Positions 33,429 to 42,008 of a stretch of DNA of 64,000 nt are shown here, piece by piece. The first letter of the stretch is position 1. Every line of letters begins with the position of its first letter. The notes beneath the pieces are model-generated. The model ran no database searches and was not told where the DNA came from. It worked only from the letters and a program-made list of their open reading frames with translations. The stretch comes from Ruminiclostridium hungatei. Lineage in GTDB: Bacteria > Bacillota > Clostridia > Acetivibrionales > DSM-1351. The stretch covers positions 1 to 64,000 of the forward strand of contig NZ_MZGX01000009.1 in NCBI RefSeq assembly GCF_002051585.1. Reading direction: 5' to 3'. Both the position numbers and the translations under genes were made by a program.

Positions 33429-34910
33429 TTATAGCAAATCGCATTCAAACCAGAAAAGCACACCGCCGGGCTTGTTTTTTACTCCATAACCATTGCCATG
33501 AGCCTTTTGTATGGCTTTTACAATGGAAAGGCCCAGTCCTGTGCCGCCATATGCTCTTGTTCTGGCCTTATCCACCTTGTAAAAGCTCAGCCAGATGTTT
33601 TCCAGCGCTTCTTCCGGTATGTTTTCCCCTGAATTGAAGACCTCCACCCGGACCTTCCTGCCTGCAACTCTTGTGCTTATGGCAATCACGCCGCCTTCTT
33701 CCAGGTGATTCAGGCCGTTGCTTACATAATTCATAAGCACCTGCTCAGTAAGATAATAGTCGGCATTTATCCTTATGCTGTCGTTTCCGCCCGTATCAAA
33801 GGTTACTTCCGCTCCTTTTTCAGCAAGCAGAAGGGAATTTTTTTTCAATAAGTTCCTTATCAGCTCGCATATGCAGAACTCTTCCCTGTCCAGCACCACA
33901 TCATTAAACTCCAGCTCGGACAGTTCAAGGAGCTTTCTTACCATATTGTTCATTTTATTTGCTTCGTCAATAATAACTTCACAATAATAGTTCTTGTTCT
34001 CCTCGTCATCATTCACGTTCAGCTTAAGCCCCTCGGCATACCCCTGGACCAGGGCAATTGGAGTCTTAAGCTCATGGGAGATATTGCTTATAAAGCCCTT
34101 CCTCATTTCATCAATCTGTCTTTCCTTTTCAATATCCTGCATCAATTTATAGTTGGCGGCTTTAAGCTCCCCAATAGAACATTCCAATTGATTTGAAAGT
34201 GAATTTATACTCTCTCCCAGGGTTCCGATTTCATCATTTCTTTTTTCATCATATTTTTCCTCAAAATCCAATACTGCCATTTTTTTAGCTATTCCGTTCA
34301 ACTTTACTATGGGCTTTGTGAGTCTGAGGGACAAAAGATATATGATGATACCGCCCACGATAATCATGAAAATACCTGTAAAAATATAAAACCTTACCGC
34401 TATCTTGGCACTTTCCTGAATGGCGGCAACGGGTGTTCCCAGGTAAACGTACACCTCATCGTCTATCTTTCCATACAGCGAAACAAAGCTGGACTCCATT
34501 CTCATATCAAAGCGTTTCTCTATAAACGGCTTGTCCACAGTTACCTTTTTAAATTTTGCCTCAATATTCTTCCAGTCCATTACAGGGTCCTTGGTATTAA
34601 TCCTGAAATTACGCACTCCAAGGCCGATAGCTCTCTGTCTGGATTGGTACAATACGTTGAAATGCTGGTCAAAGAATATGATTCCCATTCCTCTGAGGTT
34701 TTCTATTTTCTCCACATACAGCATAATGTTATCAGGGTCGTCGCTGTATGCATCGCGAATGGTATTGAAAGTCTGCTGCATTGCATCTTCCTTTTTGCTG
34801 TAGTAATATTTTTCCAGCAAAGTACTGCTTAGAATTATTGAAAGCAATACAAAAAATACTATCATGCCGAAAAAGGCAGCAAACAACTGGGTTTTTAATG
34901 ATATTTTCAT
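33429..34910 (-). CDS. Sensor histidine kinase
   Basis: A membrane-bound kinase of 493 residues. One helix (LFAAFFGMIVFFVLLSIIL) and another near residue 175 flank an extracytoplasmic sensor of about 140 residues. Next come HAMP (LRLTKPIVKLNGIAKKMA), the H-box SNISHELKTPIALVQGYAEG, the N-box in LMNYVSNGLNHLEEGG and the G-box GTGLGLSIVKA. It shares a four-base overlap with the upstream response regulator, so the two are coupled. The signal is unknown; the next gene on the same strand encodes a secreted repeat protein that could be a target. Confidence 0.93.
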   Translation of the reverse strand: MKISLKTQLFAAFFGMIVFFVLLSIILSSTLLEKYYYSKKEDAMQQTFNTIRDAYSDDPDNIMLYVEKIENLRGMGIIFFDQHFNVLYQSRQRAIGLGVRNFRINTKDPVMDWKNIEAKFKKVTVDKPFIEKRFDMRMESSFVSLYGKIDDEVYVYLGTPVAAIQESAKIAVRFYIFTGIFMIIVGGIIIYLLSLRLTKPIVKLNGIAKKMAVLDFEEKYDEKRNDEIGTLGESINSLSNQLECSIGELKAANYKLMQDIEKERQIDEMRKGFISNISHELKTPIALVQGYAEGLKLNVNDDEENKNYYCEVIIDEANKMNNMVRKLLELSELEFNDVVLDREEFCICELIRNLLKKNSLLLAEKGAEVTFDTGGNDSIRINADYYLTEQVLMNYVSNGLNHLEEGGVIAISTRVAGRKVRVEVFNSGENIPEEALENIWLSFYKVDKARTRAYGGTGLGLSIVKAIQKAHGNGYGVKNKPGGVLFWFECDLL

Positions 34911-35581
34911 TTATCTACCTCAAACTTATAGCCCAGGCCTCTTATAGTCTGTATGTAATCACCCTTTTTGCCCAGCTTCAGCCTCAACTTCTTTATATGC
35001 GTATCTACAGTCCTGGCATCCCCGAAATACTCATAATCCCAAACGGAGTTCAGTATTTTGTCCCTGGATAAGGCTATTCCCACATTATCACACAAATATA
35101 CCAGCAGTTCGAATTCCTTGGGGGTCAGCTCCACTTCTTGTCCGTCGGAAAACACAGTATGGGCAGACTGGTCTATCTGCAGGCCGTTATAGACCCTTTT
35201 CTCATTTGTTGCCACATTGTATCTCTTAAGAAGCGCCTGAACCCTTGCTATAAGGATCATTGGACTGAAGGGCTTCGTAATGTATTCATCCGCCCCAAGG
35301 CCAAATCCGAACAGCTCATCGGCCTCTGTGCTTTTTGCCGTAAGCATGATGACCGGAAGACCCGAATGGAGCCGGATGTGTCTCAACACCTCCCAGCCGT
35401 CCACTCCCGGCATCATGACATCCAATATTATCAAGGACATTGTATCGCCCACAGTATTGAATAGCTCAATGGCCTGTTTTCCATCCCCCGCCTCTACCAC
35501 GCTATAGCCCTGCCTTTTCAAAAAATCCGAAACCAGCCTTCTCATTCTCTCTTCATCATCAGCAATCAATATTTTTATCAC
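34907..35581 (-). CDS. OmpR-family response regulator
   Basis: A 224-residue regulator. The receiver domain has the DDE cluster (ILIADDEERM), the phosphorylated aspartate in LIILDVMMPGVDGWEV and the lysine in YITKPFSP; the C-terminal winged helix reads VELTPKEFELLVYLCDN and ends RTVDTHIKKLRLKLG. The frame opens at 35599, but the GTG at 35581 after AAGGGGG gives the normal start (IKILIADDE). It partners the kinase downstream. Confidence 0.93.
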   Translation of the reverse strand: MIKILIADDEERMRRLVSDFLKRQGYSVVEAGDGKQAIELFNTVGDTMSLIILDVMMPGVDGWEVLRHIRLHSGLPVIMLTAKSTEADELFGFGLGADEYITKPFSPMILIARVQALLKRYNVATNEKRVYNGLQIDQSAHTVFSDGQEVELTPKEFELLVYLCDNVGIALSRDKILNSVWDYEYFGDARTVDTHIKKLRLKLGKKGDYIQTIRGLGYKFEVDK

Positions 35582-35729
35582 CAGTACAGCCCCCTTCAAG
35601 TAATTGACTTTATGATTGTCAATGTAATGCTGCTTAAATTATACTAACTATTTGTGAACATTAAGTGAACTTTTTTGTACCATTATTCTGACCTGTATTG
35701 TGACACTGCCGCTTCACCACAAACATAAA

Positions 35730-35776
35730 ACAAACCGGTTCGGCAGCCTGTGAAAAGGCTGCCAAACCGGTTGTGT
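35730..35776 (-). terminator. Long hairpin after the DedA gene
   Basis: ACAAACCGGTTCGGCAGCC (35730-35748) pairs with its near-perfect inverse at 35757-35776, with one mismatch. Read on the minus strand it is followed by a T-rich stretch. It probably terminates the DedA transcript. Confidence 0.7.
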
Positions 35777-35813
35777 CCCTGTGGCAAACAAATTTGTACA
35801 TTACTTTTGTACA

Positions 35814-36461
35814 TTATTTGGCGGCTGAGGTTTTTTTCTCTTTTATGTAGGTTATTATACCTGGTAGAATGGATATGAATATGATTGCTATTATTACAAG
35901 ACTGAAATTATTTTCTACTATGGGCATGTTTCCGAAGAAGAAGCCTCCGAAGGAAAACAAGGCCACCCAGGTCATGCCTCCGATTACGTTGTAGCTGATA
36001 AACTTAGGATAGCTCATAGAGCCCATCCCGGCTACAAAAGGAGCAAAGGTGCGTATGATAGGAATAAATCTTGCTATGATTATTGTTTTTCCCCCGTGTT
36101 TTTCATAAAAATTATGGGTCTTGATAAGGTATTCCTTTTTGAGAAATTTTACATTGTCCTTTTTGAAAACTACAGGTCCCAGGAATTTGCCTATGTGATA
36201 GTTGCAGGTATCTCCCAGTATGGCGGCTGCCATAAGTACTGCTATAATTACGGGAAAATTCAGATCTCCGCTGGCGGCAAGCGCTCCTATGACAAATATC
36301 ATGGAATCTCCGGGCAGAAACGGAGTTATAACCAGTCCGGTTTCACAAAAAACCACCAGGAATAAGATGAGATAGGTCCATACACCAAAGTCATTTGCCA
36401 GTTGGGTCAGATTCTTGTCCAGGTGCATCACAAAGTCAATAAATTGCACTATAATATTCAT
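35814..36461 (-). CDS. DedA-family membrane protein
   Basis: A 215-residue integral membrane protein. The DedA core is clear: FCETGLVITPFLPGDSMIF, ILGDTCNYHIGKFLG and the arginine-containing FIPIIRTFAPFVAG. These proteins act in membrane lipid homeostasis as undecaprenyl-phosphate or phospholipid carriers. AGAGG precedes the ATG. It is a single gene. A link with uppP at 57 kb is possible in undecaprenyl recycling, but the two are far apart. Confidence 0.94.
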   Translation of the reverse strand: MNIIVQFIDFVMHLDKNLTQLANDFGVWTYLILFLVVFCETGLVITPFLPGDSMIFVIGALAASGDLNFPVIIAVLMAAAILGDTCNYHIGKFLGPVVFKKDNVKFLKKEYLIKTHNFYEKHGGKTIIIARFIPIIRTFAPFVAGMGSMSYPKFISYNVIGGMTWVALFSFGGFFFGNMPIVENNFSLVIIAIIFISILPGIITYIKEKKTSAAK

Positions 36462-36750
36462 ATTCAGCCTCTTTTTTGTATTTTTATTGCACTGCTATGC
36501 ATATGCGGATTTTAGTACCTGATAAATTTGCCAGGGTCTATTGTATCAGGTAATCATTTCTTATATACATACAATTTAACCTAAAAGTCTGAATATGTAC
36601 ACACTTTCATTGCAATTTTAATAATTTCCCGGCTATAAGAAAGGCCATTGGAAAAGAGCTTACATAAAGCTGCAGCATTTGTTAAAGTGCATTTCAAGTA
36701 AGCTCCCTGTGTGATTTCATGGGCTATTAAGCTTTCTGCCGGATGCAAAG
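36462..36750. other. Spacer between DedA and ferritin-like genes
   Basis: About 290 bases holding the DedA promoter region and a terminator for the next gene. No gene or recognisable RNA was seen. Confidence 0.4.
36656..36705 (-). terminator. Terminator-like hairpin after the ferritin-like gene
   Basis: GAGCTTAC (36656-36663) and GTAAGCTC (36698-36705) form an eight-base stem. On the minus strand TTTTCC follows. The long 34-base loop makes it less certain. Confidence 0.5.
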
Positions 36751-38790
36751 TCAATATTTACACTCATTGTTGTGAATTAACAAGTTATATAATGTCGCAT
36801 GTCTTATTTCATCAGTTATGATTTCAGTGAGAGTATTTATATGGCTTCTTTCCTTCATGGCAAACAGAATTTTGCGATATTTTTTAACGGCATTCTGTTC
36901 ACCCATCAGTGCCTTTATGAGACCGTCACAATATGAATCGGGCTTATCAAAGGAAACATGCTTGTCTGGCCCTATTATTTTCCCGGTATGTTCATAGTAC
37001 AACTGTCTGAATAATTTTGCATGTTTTATTTCATCGTCCCTGATACCCTTTATTATTTCCTTGTCTTTCCTTGATGGTGCATTGTTCATAAGGAACTCGT
37101 AAAACATCCTGTCCTCGGCTTCACCCTCAACGGCCTCTTTTATGAGGTTCAGTGCTTCCGAAAGAGTCACCTGTATATCTGCGTCATCATGCAGGTTTTG
37201 GCCTTTTTCCTGCTTCCCGGTCATATGTCCTGCCATAGCATTGGAGTTATCCATCTGCTGACCCATTGTGTTTGCGTTGTTCACCTGCTGACCCATTGTG
37301 TTTGCATTGCCCATCTGCTGGCCCATTACATTTGCGTTGCTCATCTGCTGGCCCATTGTGTTTGCGTTGCTCATCTGCTGGCCCATTGTGTTTGCGTTGC
37401 TCATCTGCTGGCCCATTGTGTTTGCGTTGCTCATCTGCTGGCCCATTACATTTGCGTTGCTCATCTGCTGGCCCATTGTGTTTGCGTTGCTCATCTGCTG
37501 GCCCATTACATTTGCGTTGCTCATCTGCTGGCCCATTGTGTTTGCGTTGCTCATCTGCTGGCCCATTGTGTTTGCGTTGCTCATCTGCTGGCCTGCTGTG
37601 TTGGATTTATGATAGTCCTTTTGTTTATTCTTCATGGAAACCATAAACATTGAATCATCCTTAGGAGCAAGAACAGTGGGCAAAGTCATCTGCGCGGGCA
37701 TTTCCTTGGAAGCAGGCATCGACATATTTGCTGTTCCCGCGTTTGACACTCCCTGCTGGTTGGGCTTCTGCTGGCTTGCAGGCATGGTCATGTTGGGCAT
37801 TCCTGTATTTGCCATTCCCGCATTCGCTGTCCCGGCATTTGACACTCCCTGCTGGTTGGGCTTCTGCTGGGCGGCAGGCATGGTCATGTTGGGCATTCCT
37901 GTATTTGCCATTCCCGTATTTGCTGTTCCCGCATTTGACATGCCCTGCTGGTTGGGCTTCTGCTGGCTTGCAGGCATGGTCATGTTGGGCTTTCCCGTAT
38001 TTGCCATTCCCGCATTCGATGTTCCCGCATTTGACACTCCCTGCTGGTTGGGCTTCTGCTGGCTTGCAGGCATGGTCATGTTGGGCATTCCTGTATTTGC
38101 CATTCCCGCATTTGCTGTCCCCGAGTTTGACACTCCCTGCTGGTTGGGCTTCTGCTGGGCTGCGGGCATGGTCATGTTGGGCTTTCCCGTATTTGCCATT
38201 CCCGTATTCGCTGTTCCCGCATTTGACACTCCCTGCTGGTTGGGCTTCTGCTGGGCTGCGGGCATGGTCATGTTGGGCTTTCCCGTATTTGCCATTCCCG
38301 TATTCGATGTTCCCGCATTTGACACTCCCTGCTGGTTGGGCTTCTGCTGGGCTGCGGGCATGGTCATGTTAGGCTTTCCCGTATTTGCCTTTCCCGTATT
38401 TGCCACTCCTGCATTCGCTGTTCCCGCGTTTGACACTCCCTGCTGGTTGGGCTTCTGCTGGCTTGCGGGCATGGTCATATTGGGCTTTCCCGTATTTGCC
38501 ATTCCCGCATTCGCTGTTCCCGCATTTGACACTCCCTGCTGGCTGGGCTTCTGCTGGCTTGCGGGCATGGTCATGTTGGGCTTTCCCGTATTTGCCATTC
38601 CTGTATTCGCTGTTCCCGCGTTTGACACTCCCTGCTGGCTGGGCTTCTGCTGGCTTGCGGGCATGACATTATTCGGTTTTGACTGCTGAGCAGGAGCTAT
38701 TTGCTGTGGTGCTTCCGGCTTGGGTTTTTCCATATTTTGCTGTTCAGGCTGAACCTTTGGTTTATTATTAAAAAACGGCCATTTTTGCAC
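36751..38790 (-). CDS. Tandem-repeat protein with C-terminal ferritin-like domain
   Basis: A 679-residue protein of unusual build. Residues 1-42 are Gln/Pro/Lys-rich. Residues 43-357 hold nine copies plus a partial tenth of a 32-residue unit (for example MPASQQKPNQQGVSNAGTAN; copy 3 has five extra residues). A linker follows (358-402), then twelve copies of MSNANTMGQQ (403-522). Residues 540-679 form a helical ferritin/rubrerythrin-like domain with EGEAEDRMFYEFL, RDDEIKHAKLF, MGEQNAVKKYR and TDEIRHATLY, the glutamate/ExxH pattern of a di-iron site. No signal peptide. The GTG start follows AGGAGG. Low-complexity, Asn/Gln/Met-rich arms on a metal domain recall spore-coat or exosporium proteins; this is inference. 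I do not recognise the full architecture. Confidence 0.85.
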   Translation of the reverse strand: MQKWPFFNNKPKVQPEQQNMEKPKPEAPQQIAPAQQSKPNNVMPASQQKPSQQGVSNAGTANTGMANTGKPNMTMPASQQKPSQQGVSNAGTANAGMANTGKPNMTMPASQQKPNQQGVSNAGTANAGVANTGKANTGKPNMTMPAAQQKPNQQGVSNAGTSNTGMANTGKPNMTMPAAQQKPNQQGVSNAGTANTGMANTGKPNMTMPAAQQKPNQQGVSNSGTANAGMANTGMPNMTMPASQQKPNQQGVSNAGTSNAGMANTGKPNMTMPASQQKPNQQGMSNAGTANTGMANTGMPNMTMPAAQQKPNQQGVSNAGTANAGMANTGMPNMTMPASQQKPNQQGVSNAGTANMSMPASKEMPAQMTLPTVLAPKDDSMFMVSMKNKQKDYHKSNTAGQQMSNANTMGQQMSNANTMGQQMSNANVMGQQMSNANTMGQQMSNANVMGQQMSNANTMGQQMSNANTMGQQMSNANTMGQQMSNANVMGQQMGNANTMGQQVNNANTMGQQMDNSNAMAGHMTGKQEKGQNLHDDADIQVTLSEALNLIKEAVEGEAEDRMFYEFLMNNAPSRKDKEIIKGIRDDEIKHAKLFRQLYYEHTGKIIGPDKHVSFDKPDSYCDGLIKALMGEQNAVKKYRKILFAMKERSHINTLTEIITDEIRHATLYNLLIHNNECKY
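37225..37584 (-). repeat. 30-base tandem repeat array within the coding region
   Basis: Twelve units of 30 bases encode MSNANTMGQQ, with T/V alternation at position 6. Several units are identical at the DNA level, so the array is a candidate for slippage or recombination and length variation among strains. The last two or three units are degenerate. Confidence 0.92.
37720..38664 (-). repeat. 96-base tandem repeat array within the coding region
   Basis: Nine full units and a partial tenth encode the 32-residue motif, copy 3 carrying 15 additional bases. Units differ mostly at a few codons (S/A in MPAS, T/A in GTAN, K/M in TGKP). Frame is strictly kept, showing selection for the protein. Confidence 0.92.
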
Positions 38791-38926
38791 TTGAAAATGC
38801 CTCCTCTGATTAACATAATATTATAATACATACTATGTGGGTATGAGGATAAAGTTACAGGTCAAGGGCACCACTTTTACAATTTTGTTTATATGCCAAC
38901 TGAAACCTGATTGGCTCGACTGTCCT

Positions 38927-41323
38927 TCAATCAGGCTTCTTCTTTATCACCTCAAAGACCAGCTCATGTGTCCCGAACTTTTCAGATATAAACCTGACTA
39001 CGCCTTTTCCGGACCTTCCCATAGTCCTGATCCATAACGCTCTGGCTCCTCCTATGAGTGCTATGGTCTTCGGGCCGATAACTTCAACAGGTCCTTCTGT
39101 TTTAATGTTGACAGCATCGCTGGCATAGTTCAGCAAATTGCCGTTCTGATCCAGTGCCTTCAATACTATTCTTGCAGCATCATAGGTATCGGCTTCCTTT
39201 AATACGAACGTATCCGGCAAAACTTCAAGCCGTGCACTTTCCAAGGTGGATTTAACCACACTTTTAACCAATTTGCCATCCTTGTAGCCTTCAAATCTGA
39301 AATTTATACGTTTGCCGCCCCAATTGCTTACATAAGTGCCAAACAGTCTTATGCCGTCATCCATGGACAGCTTGTATTTCAGCATCAGCCTTGCCATTGC
39401 AAGCTTTGAACCAAGGGGCAGATTCATTCCATACTTGGAGGCGGCCTGCAGGACATTTTTCATTCTAAGTGAATCCTTTCCCGGTATATTTTCATACTTT
39501 GCAAGGAGATCTCCAATGAAATCATCAATTTTAACCGGGGGATGCTTCAGATTTGGAAATTGCCTGCGGTCAGGATAAAAGGTCTTGATGAACTCATTAT
39601 CCTTGTATAGCTTTATACAGTCACAGTTTGTAAAAGCATATACCGTTCCCATATTTCCACCTGAATGCTCTCCGATATCCATAGACGAGGAAAGCTCCAG
39701 CACCGGTGTACGGTCCTGCTGAGACGAGTATACCGCCCAAGCCAGTTTTGGTATCCTGAACATATCACTGACACCGTGATAGCAGATTCTGTCCCCGCTG
39801 CCGAAATCCTTATGCGTGTTATAATCAAACATACACCAGCCTATAGCACCACTTATCCTGTCACTCCCCAGCATGGCGTCCAGCACACGCATATGCCTCA
39901 AGGCGTGCTCCAGTCTCCTGGCCTCATTGTCAAAACGCTTTGTGGGAAACATATGCCCGTTGTGCTCGGTAACAAGATAGGGGGCATTTGATTTCGTAAC
40001 CCTTGAGGGCAGCTCCAGCGCGGCATTAGAGCCATTATGCAAAAAGTCGTTGTAGGTATACACGTCCTCCAGTAGTAGGCTGTCCTTAAAATTCCTGACA
40101 CCTCCCGTCTGGCGCGTATTATCCAGTTCATGGGCTATCCGGTTTGTGTTCATGTAGAATTCATTGCAGTCGGCGGATTCGTTGATTCTCACACCCCATA
40201 ATACAATGCTGGGATGGTTTCTGTCCCTGAGTATCATGGACCTTACATTCCCATAAGACAATTCCTTCCACTTTTCATTGCCGATGTGCTGCCAGCCTGG
40301 TATTTCTTCAAACACCAACAGCCCGATTTCATCGCACCTGTCGAGGAAATGCCTGGATTGAGGGTAGTGGGAGGTTCTCACCATATTAACTCCCAACTCG
40401 AATTTCAGCAGATCGGCATCCTTCTTCTGTGCCGATTCAGGCATTGCATAGCCGGCATATGGATAGGACTGGTGCCGGTTCAAGCCCACCAGCTTTATCT
40501 TTTTCCCGTTGAGGTAGAACCCGTCGGCTTTAAATTCCGCATGCCGGAAGCCCACTTTTGCCAGACTGCTGTCCACAACCTCCCCGCCCTCCTTTAATAA
40601 AACCTCCAGAGTGTATAAAACCGGGTTTTCAAGCTCCCACAGCAGGATATCTGAAAGCCTGTGCCTGATGCAGGTTTTAGCCGAATCCCCCGCAGCATGT
40701 ATGAATTTGCTTACCAGCCGGCTTTTATGGTCCAGCAGCCGGAGCTCAAGAGTCATTCCTCTGCAAGGCTGTGAAAGTTCTATGTCAATATCCAGCGTTT
40801 TTGCGGCAGACAGCACCTCCGGAGTTTTTACAAATATGTCCCTGATATGTTTTTTATCCCTGGCCTCAAGCCATACTTCACGGTAAATCCCTCCATAGGC
40901 AAGGTAATCCATAACCTTTCCGAAGGGCGGAATTTCCTCCCTTTCCGTTGAGTCACAAACGACTGCAAAAAGGTTTTCCTGTCCAAAAACAACCTTATCG
41001 GATATGTCTGTCTCAAAAGGTGTATAACCACCTGAGTGTTCGGAAACAAATCTGCCATTAATATACAGTTGTGCATAGGACGAGATTCCTTCAAACTTCA
41101 GGATCAGTGATTTTCCGCTCACTTGCCCCGGCACTTCAACAGCTTTTCTGTAGCAGGATACAAACTGGTACTCTTTTTCATCAAAATTGTTATAGTCCAG
41201 CAGCAGGTTTGCATGTGGAATATCTACCAATTGGAATCCCCCATCATTATATGCCTTATCAAGATATTTCTCATTGAAATCCCTTTTGTATTGCCAGTGG
41301 TAATTAAGGTTTATTTTTTGCAT
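38927..41323 (-). CDS. Glycoside hydrolase family 2 enzyme
   Basis: A 798-residue beta-galactosidase/beta-glucuronidase-like enzyme. The N-terminal sugar-binding domain (residues about 1-160) includes FEGISSYAQLYINGRFV, then an immunoglobulin-like domain and a catalytic barrel with GLNRHQSYPYAG and RTSHYPQSRHFLDRCDEIG. The probable acid/base glutamate is E382 in WGVRINES and the probable nucleophile is E453 in YLVTEHNGH. A C-terminal region of about 250 residues adds further beta domains. No signal peptide, so it would act in the cytoplasm on imported oligosaccharides. The exact sugar cannot be read. It is a single gene with no transporter beside it. Confidence 0.9.
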   Translation of the reverse strand: MQKINLNYHWQYKRDFNEKYLDKAYNDGGFQLVDIPHANLLLDYNNFDEKEYQFVSCYRKAVEVPGQVSGKSLILKFEGISSYAQLYINGRFVSEHSGGYTPFETDISDKVVFGQENLFAVVCDSTEREEIPPFGKVMDYLAYGGIYREVWLEARDKKHIRDIFVKTPEVLSAAKTLDIDIELSQPCRGMTLELRLLDHKSRLVSKFIHAAGDSAKTCIRHRLSDILLWELENPVLYTLEVLLKEGGEVVDSSLAKVGFRHAEFKADGFYLNGKKIKLVGLNRHQSYPYAGYAMPESAQKKDADLLKFELGVNMVRTSHYPQSRHFLDRCDEIGLLVFEEIPGWQHIGNEKWKELSYGNVRSMILRDRNHPSIVLWGVRINESADCNEFYMNTNRIAHELDNTRQTGGVRNFKDSLLLEDVYTYNDFLHNGSNAALELPSRVTKSNAPYLVTEHNGHMFPTKRFDNEARRLEHALRHMRVLDAMLGSDRISGAIGWCMFDYNTHKDFGSGDRICYHGVSDMFRIPKLAWAVYSSQQDRTPVLELSSSMDIGEHSGGNMGTVYAFTNCDCIKLYKDNEFIKTFYPDRRQFPNLKHPPVKIDDFIGDLLAKYENIPGKDSLRMKNVLQAASKYGMNLPLGSKLAMARLMLKYKLSMDDGIRLFGTYVSNWGGKRINFRFEGYKDGKLVKSVVKSTLESARLEVLPDTFVLKEADTYDAARIVLKALDQNGNLLNYASDAVNIKTEGPVEVIGPKTIALIGGARALWIRTMGRSGKGVVRFISEKFGTHELVFEVIKKKPD

Positions 41324-41399
41324 AAGGCCATCCCTCTGTGAGCATAAATGATCCTATTTTATTATATATGTATGATAGGTCCAATAGTGACTTGTTGTG

Positions 41400-41563
41400 C
41401 CAGTACAACATTCGGTAAATCCTGGTACATAATTTGGGTATATTTTTTGAACTACATCGTTGTCGCCGATTGAAATAAAGCAATTATTCCGCACTCCTCC
41501 GCCTTGTATTTCCAAAAAATCTTCTCCAAATTTATGCACCCTATTTACTGAATGTTGTACTAG
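41400..41563. repeat. MITE-like element B, copy 2
   Basis: A 164-base element with inverted ends AGTACAACATTCGGTAAAT and ATTTACTGAATGTTGTACT, sharing its interior with copy 1 at 10.3 kb but lacking that copy's 22-base insert. The right end is CTAG; the left is degenerate (CCAG). It lies about 75 bases upstream of the GH2 start, so it may sit in the promoter or leader of that gene. Confidence 0.88.
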
Positions 41564-41586
41564 TTAAAAATGAGGCAAACAGGCAA

Positions 41587-41679
41587 AAGCTTTTAAGCAT
41601 ACTGCGCATTTCTTTAAAGTCGTCCTCGCGTAAGCAAACATGTCACTTAAAGACTTTATTAATTAGCACAACAAGTTAA
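41587..41679. repeat. Dispersed repeat C, copy 2
   Basis: Reverse-complement counterpart of 28537-28632, with AAGCTTTTAAG, TTTCTTTAAAGT and TAAAGACTTT words. It begins about 24 bases beyond element B. Identity over about 93 bases is roughly 75-80% by eye. Confidence 0.6.
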
Positions 41680-41787
41680 TTTATGACCATTATGTTGACA
41701 GAAAATATGCAGTATAAGAATAAATTACCCTAAATATGAAATAACTAAAATTACATTCTAAAAAAAATCATATATATGGAGGTAGTT

Positions 41788-41979
41788 ATGGGCAAAAAAG
41801 ATGCACAGCTTGACGGAAGCCACAACAGACGTTTGACAGCTTTCAGACCCACAGACAACGAAGGCACCGCTGCATGGACCATGGAAAAGACCAAACAGAA
41901 GCACACCGATGTGGTCATACCTGACGAGGAGGGTGTTTCAGAAGCCAAAAATTGGGTAGATAACGGAAGTAGACTTTAA
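41788..41979 (+). CDS. DUF3787-type spore surface protein
   Basis: A 63-residue hydrophilic protein. The C-terminal segment VVIPDEEGVSEAKNWVDNGS matches the hallmark of the CDIF630_02480-type spore surface family (DUF3787), small proteins found on clostridial spores. The ATG at 41788 follows GGAGG; the upstream ATG at 41776 overlaps that site. It lies 29 bases before nifJ on the same strand. Co-transcription is possible but would be functionally odd, so nifJ probably has its own signals as well. Confidence 0.82.
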   Translation: MGKKDAQLDGSHNRRLTAFRPTDNEGTAAWTMEKTKQKHTDVVIPDEEGVSEAKNWVDNGSRL

Positions 41980-42008
41980 GTAAAATATTTATACAGGGGT
42001 GACTTTTT

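Noticed and set aside
37225-38664. Regular repeats that could be mistaken for a CRISPR array
   Set aside because: Units are contiguous, in frame and coding, without unique spacers or cas genes.
37189-38689. Long open frames on the plus strand across the ferritin-like gene
   Set aside because: They are mirror frames of the tandem repeats; codon content (Cys, Leu and Trp-rich) is implausible and no ribosome sites fit.
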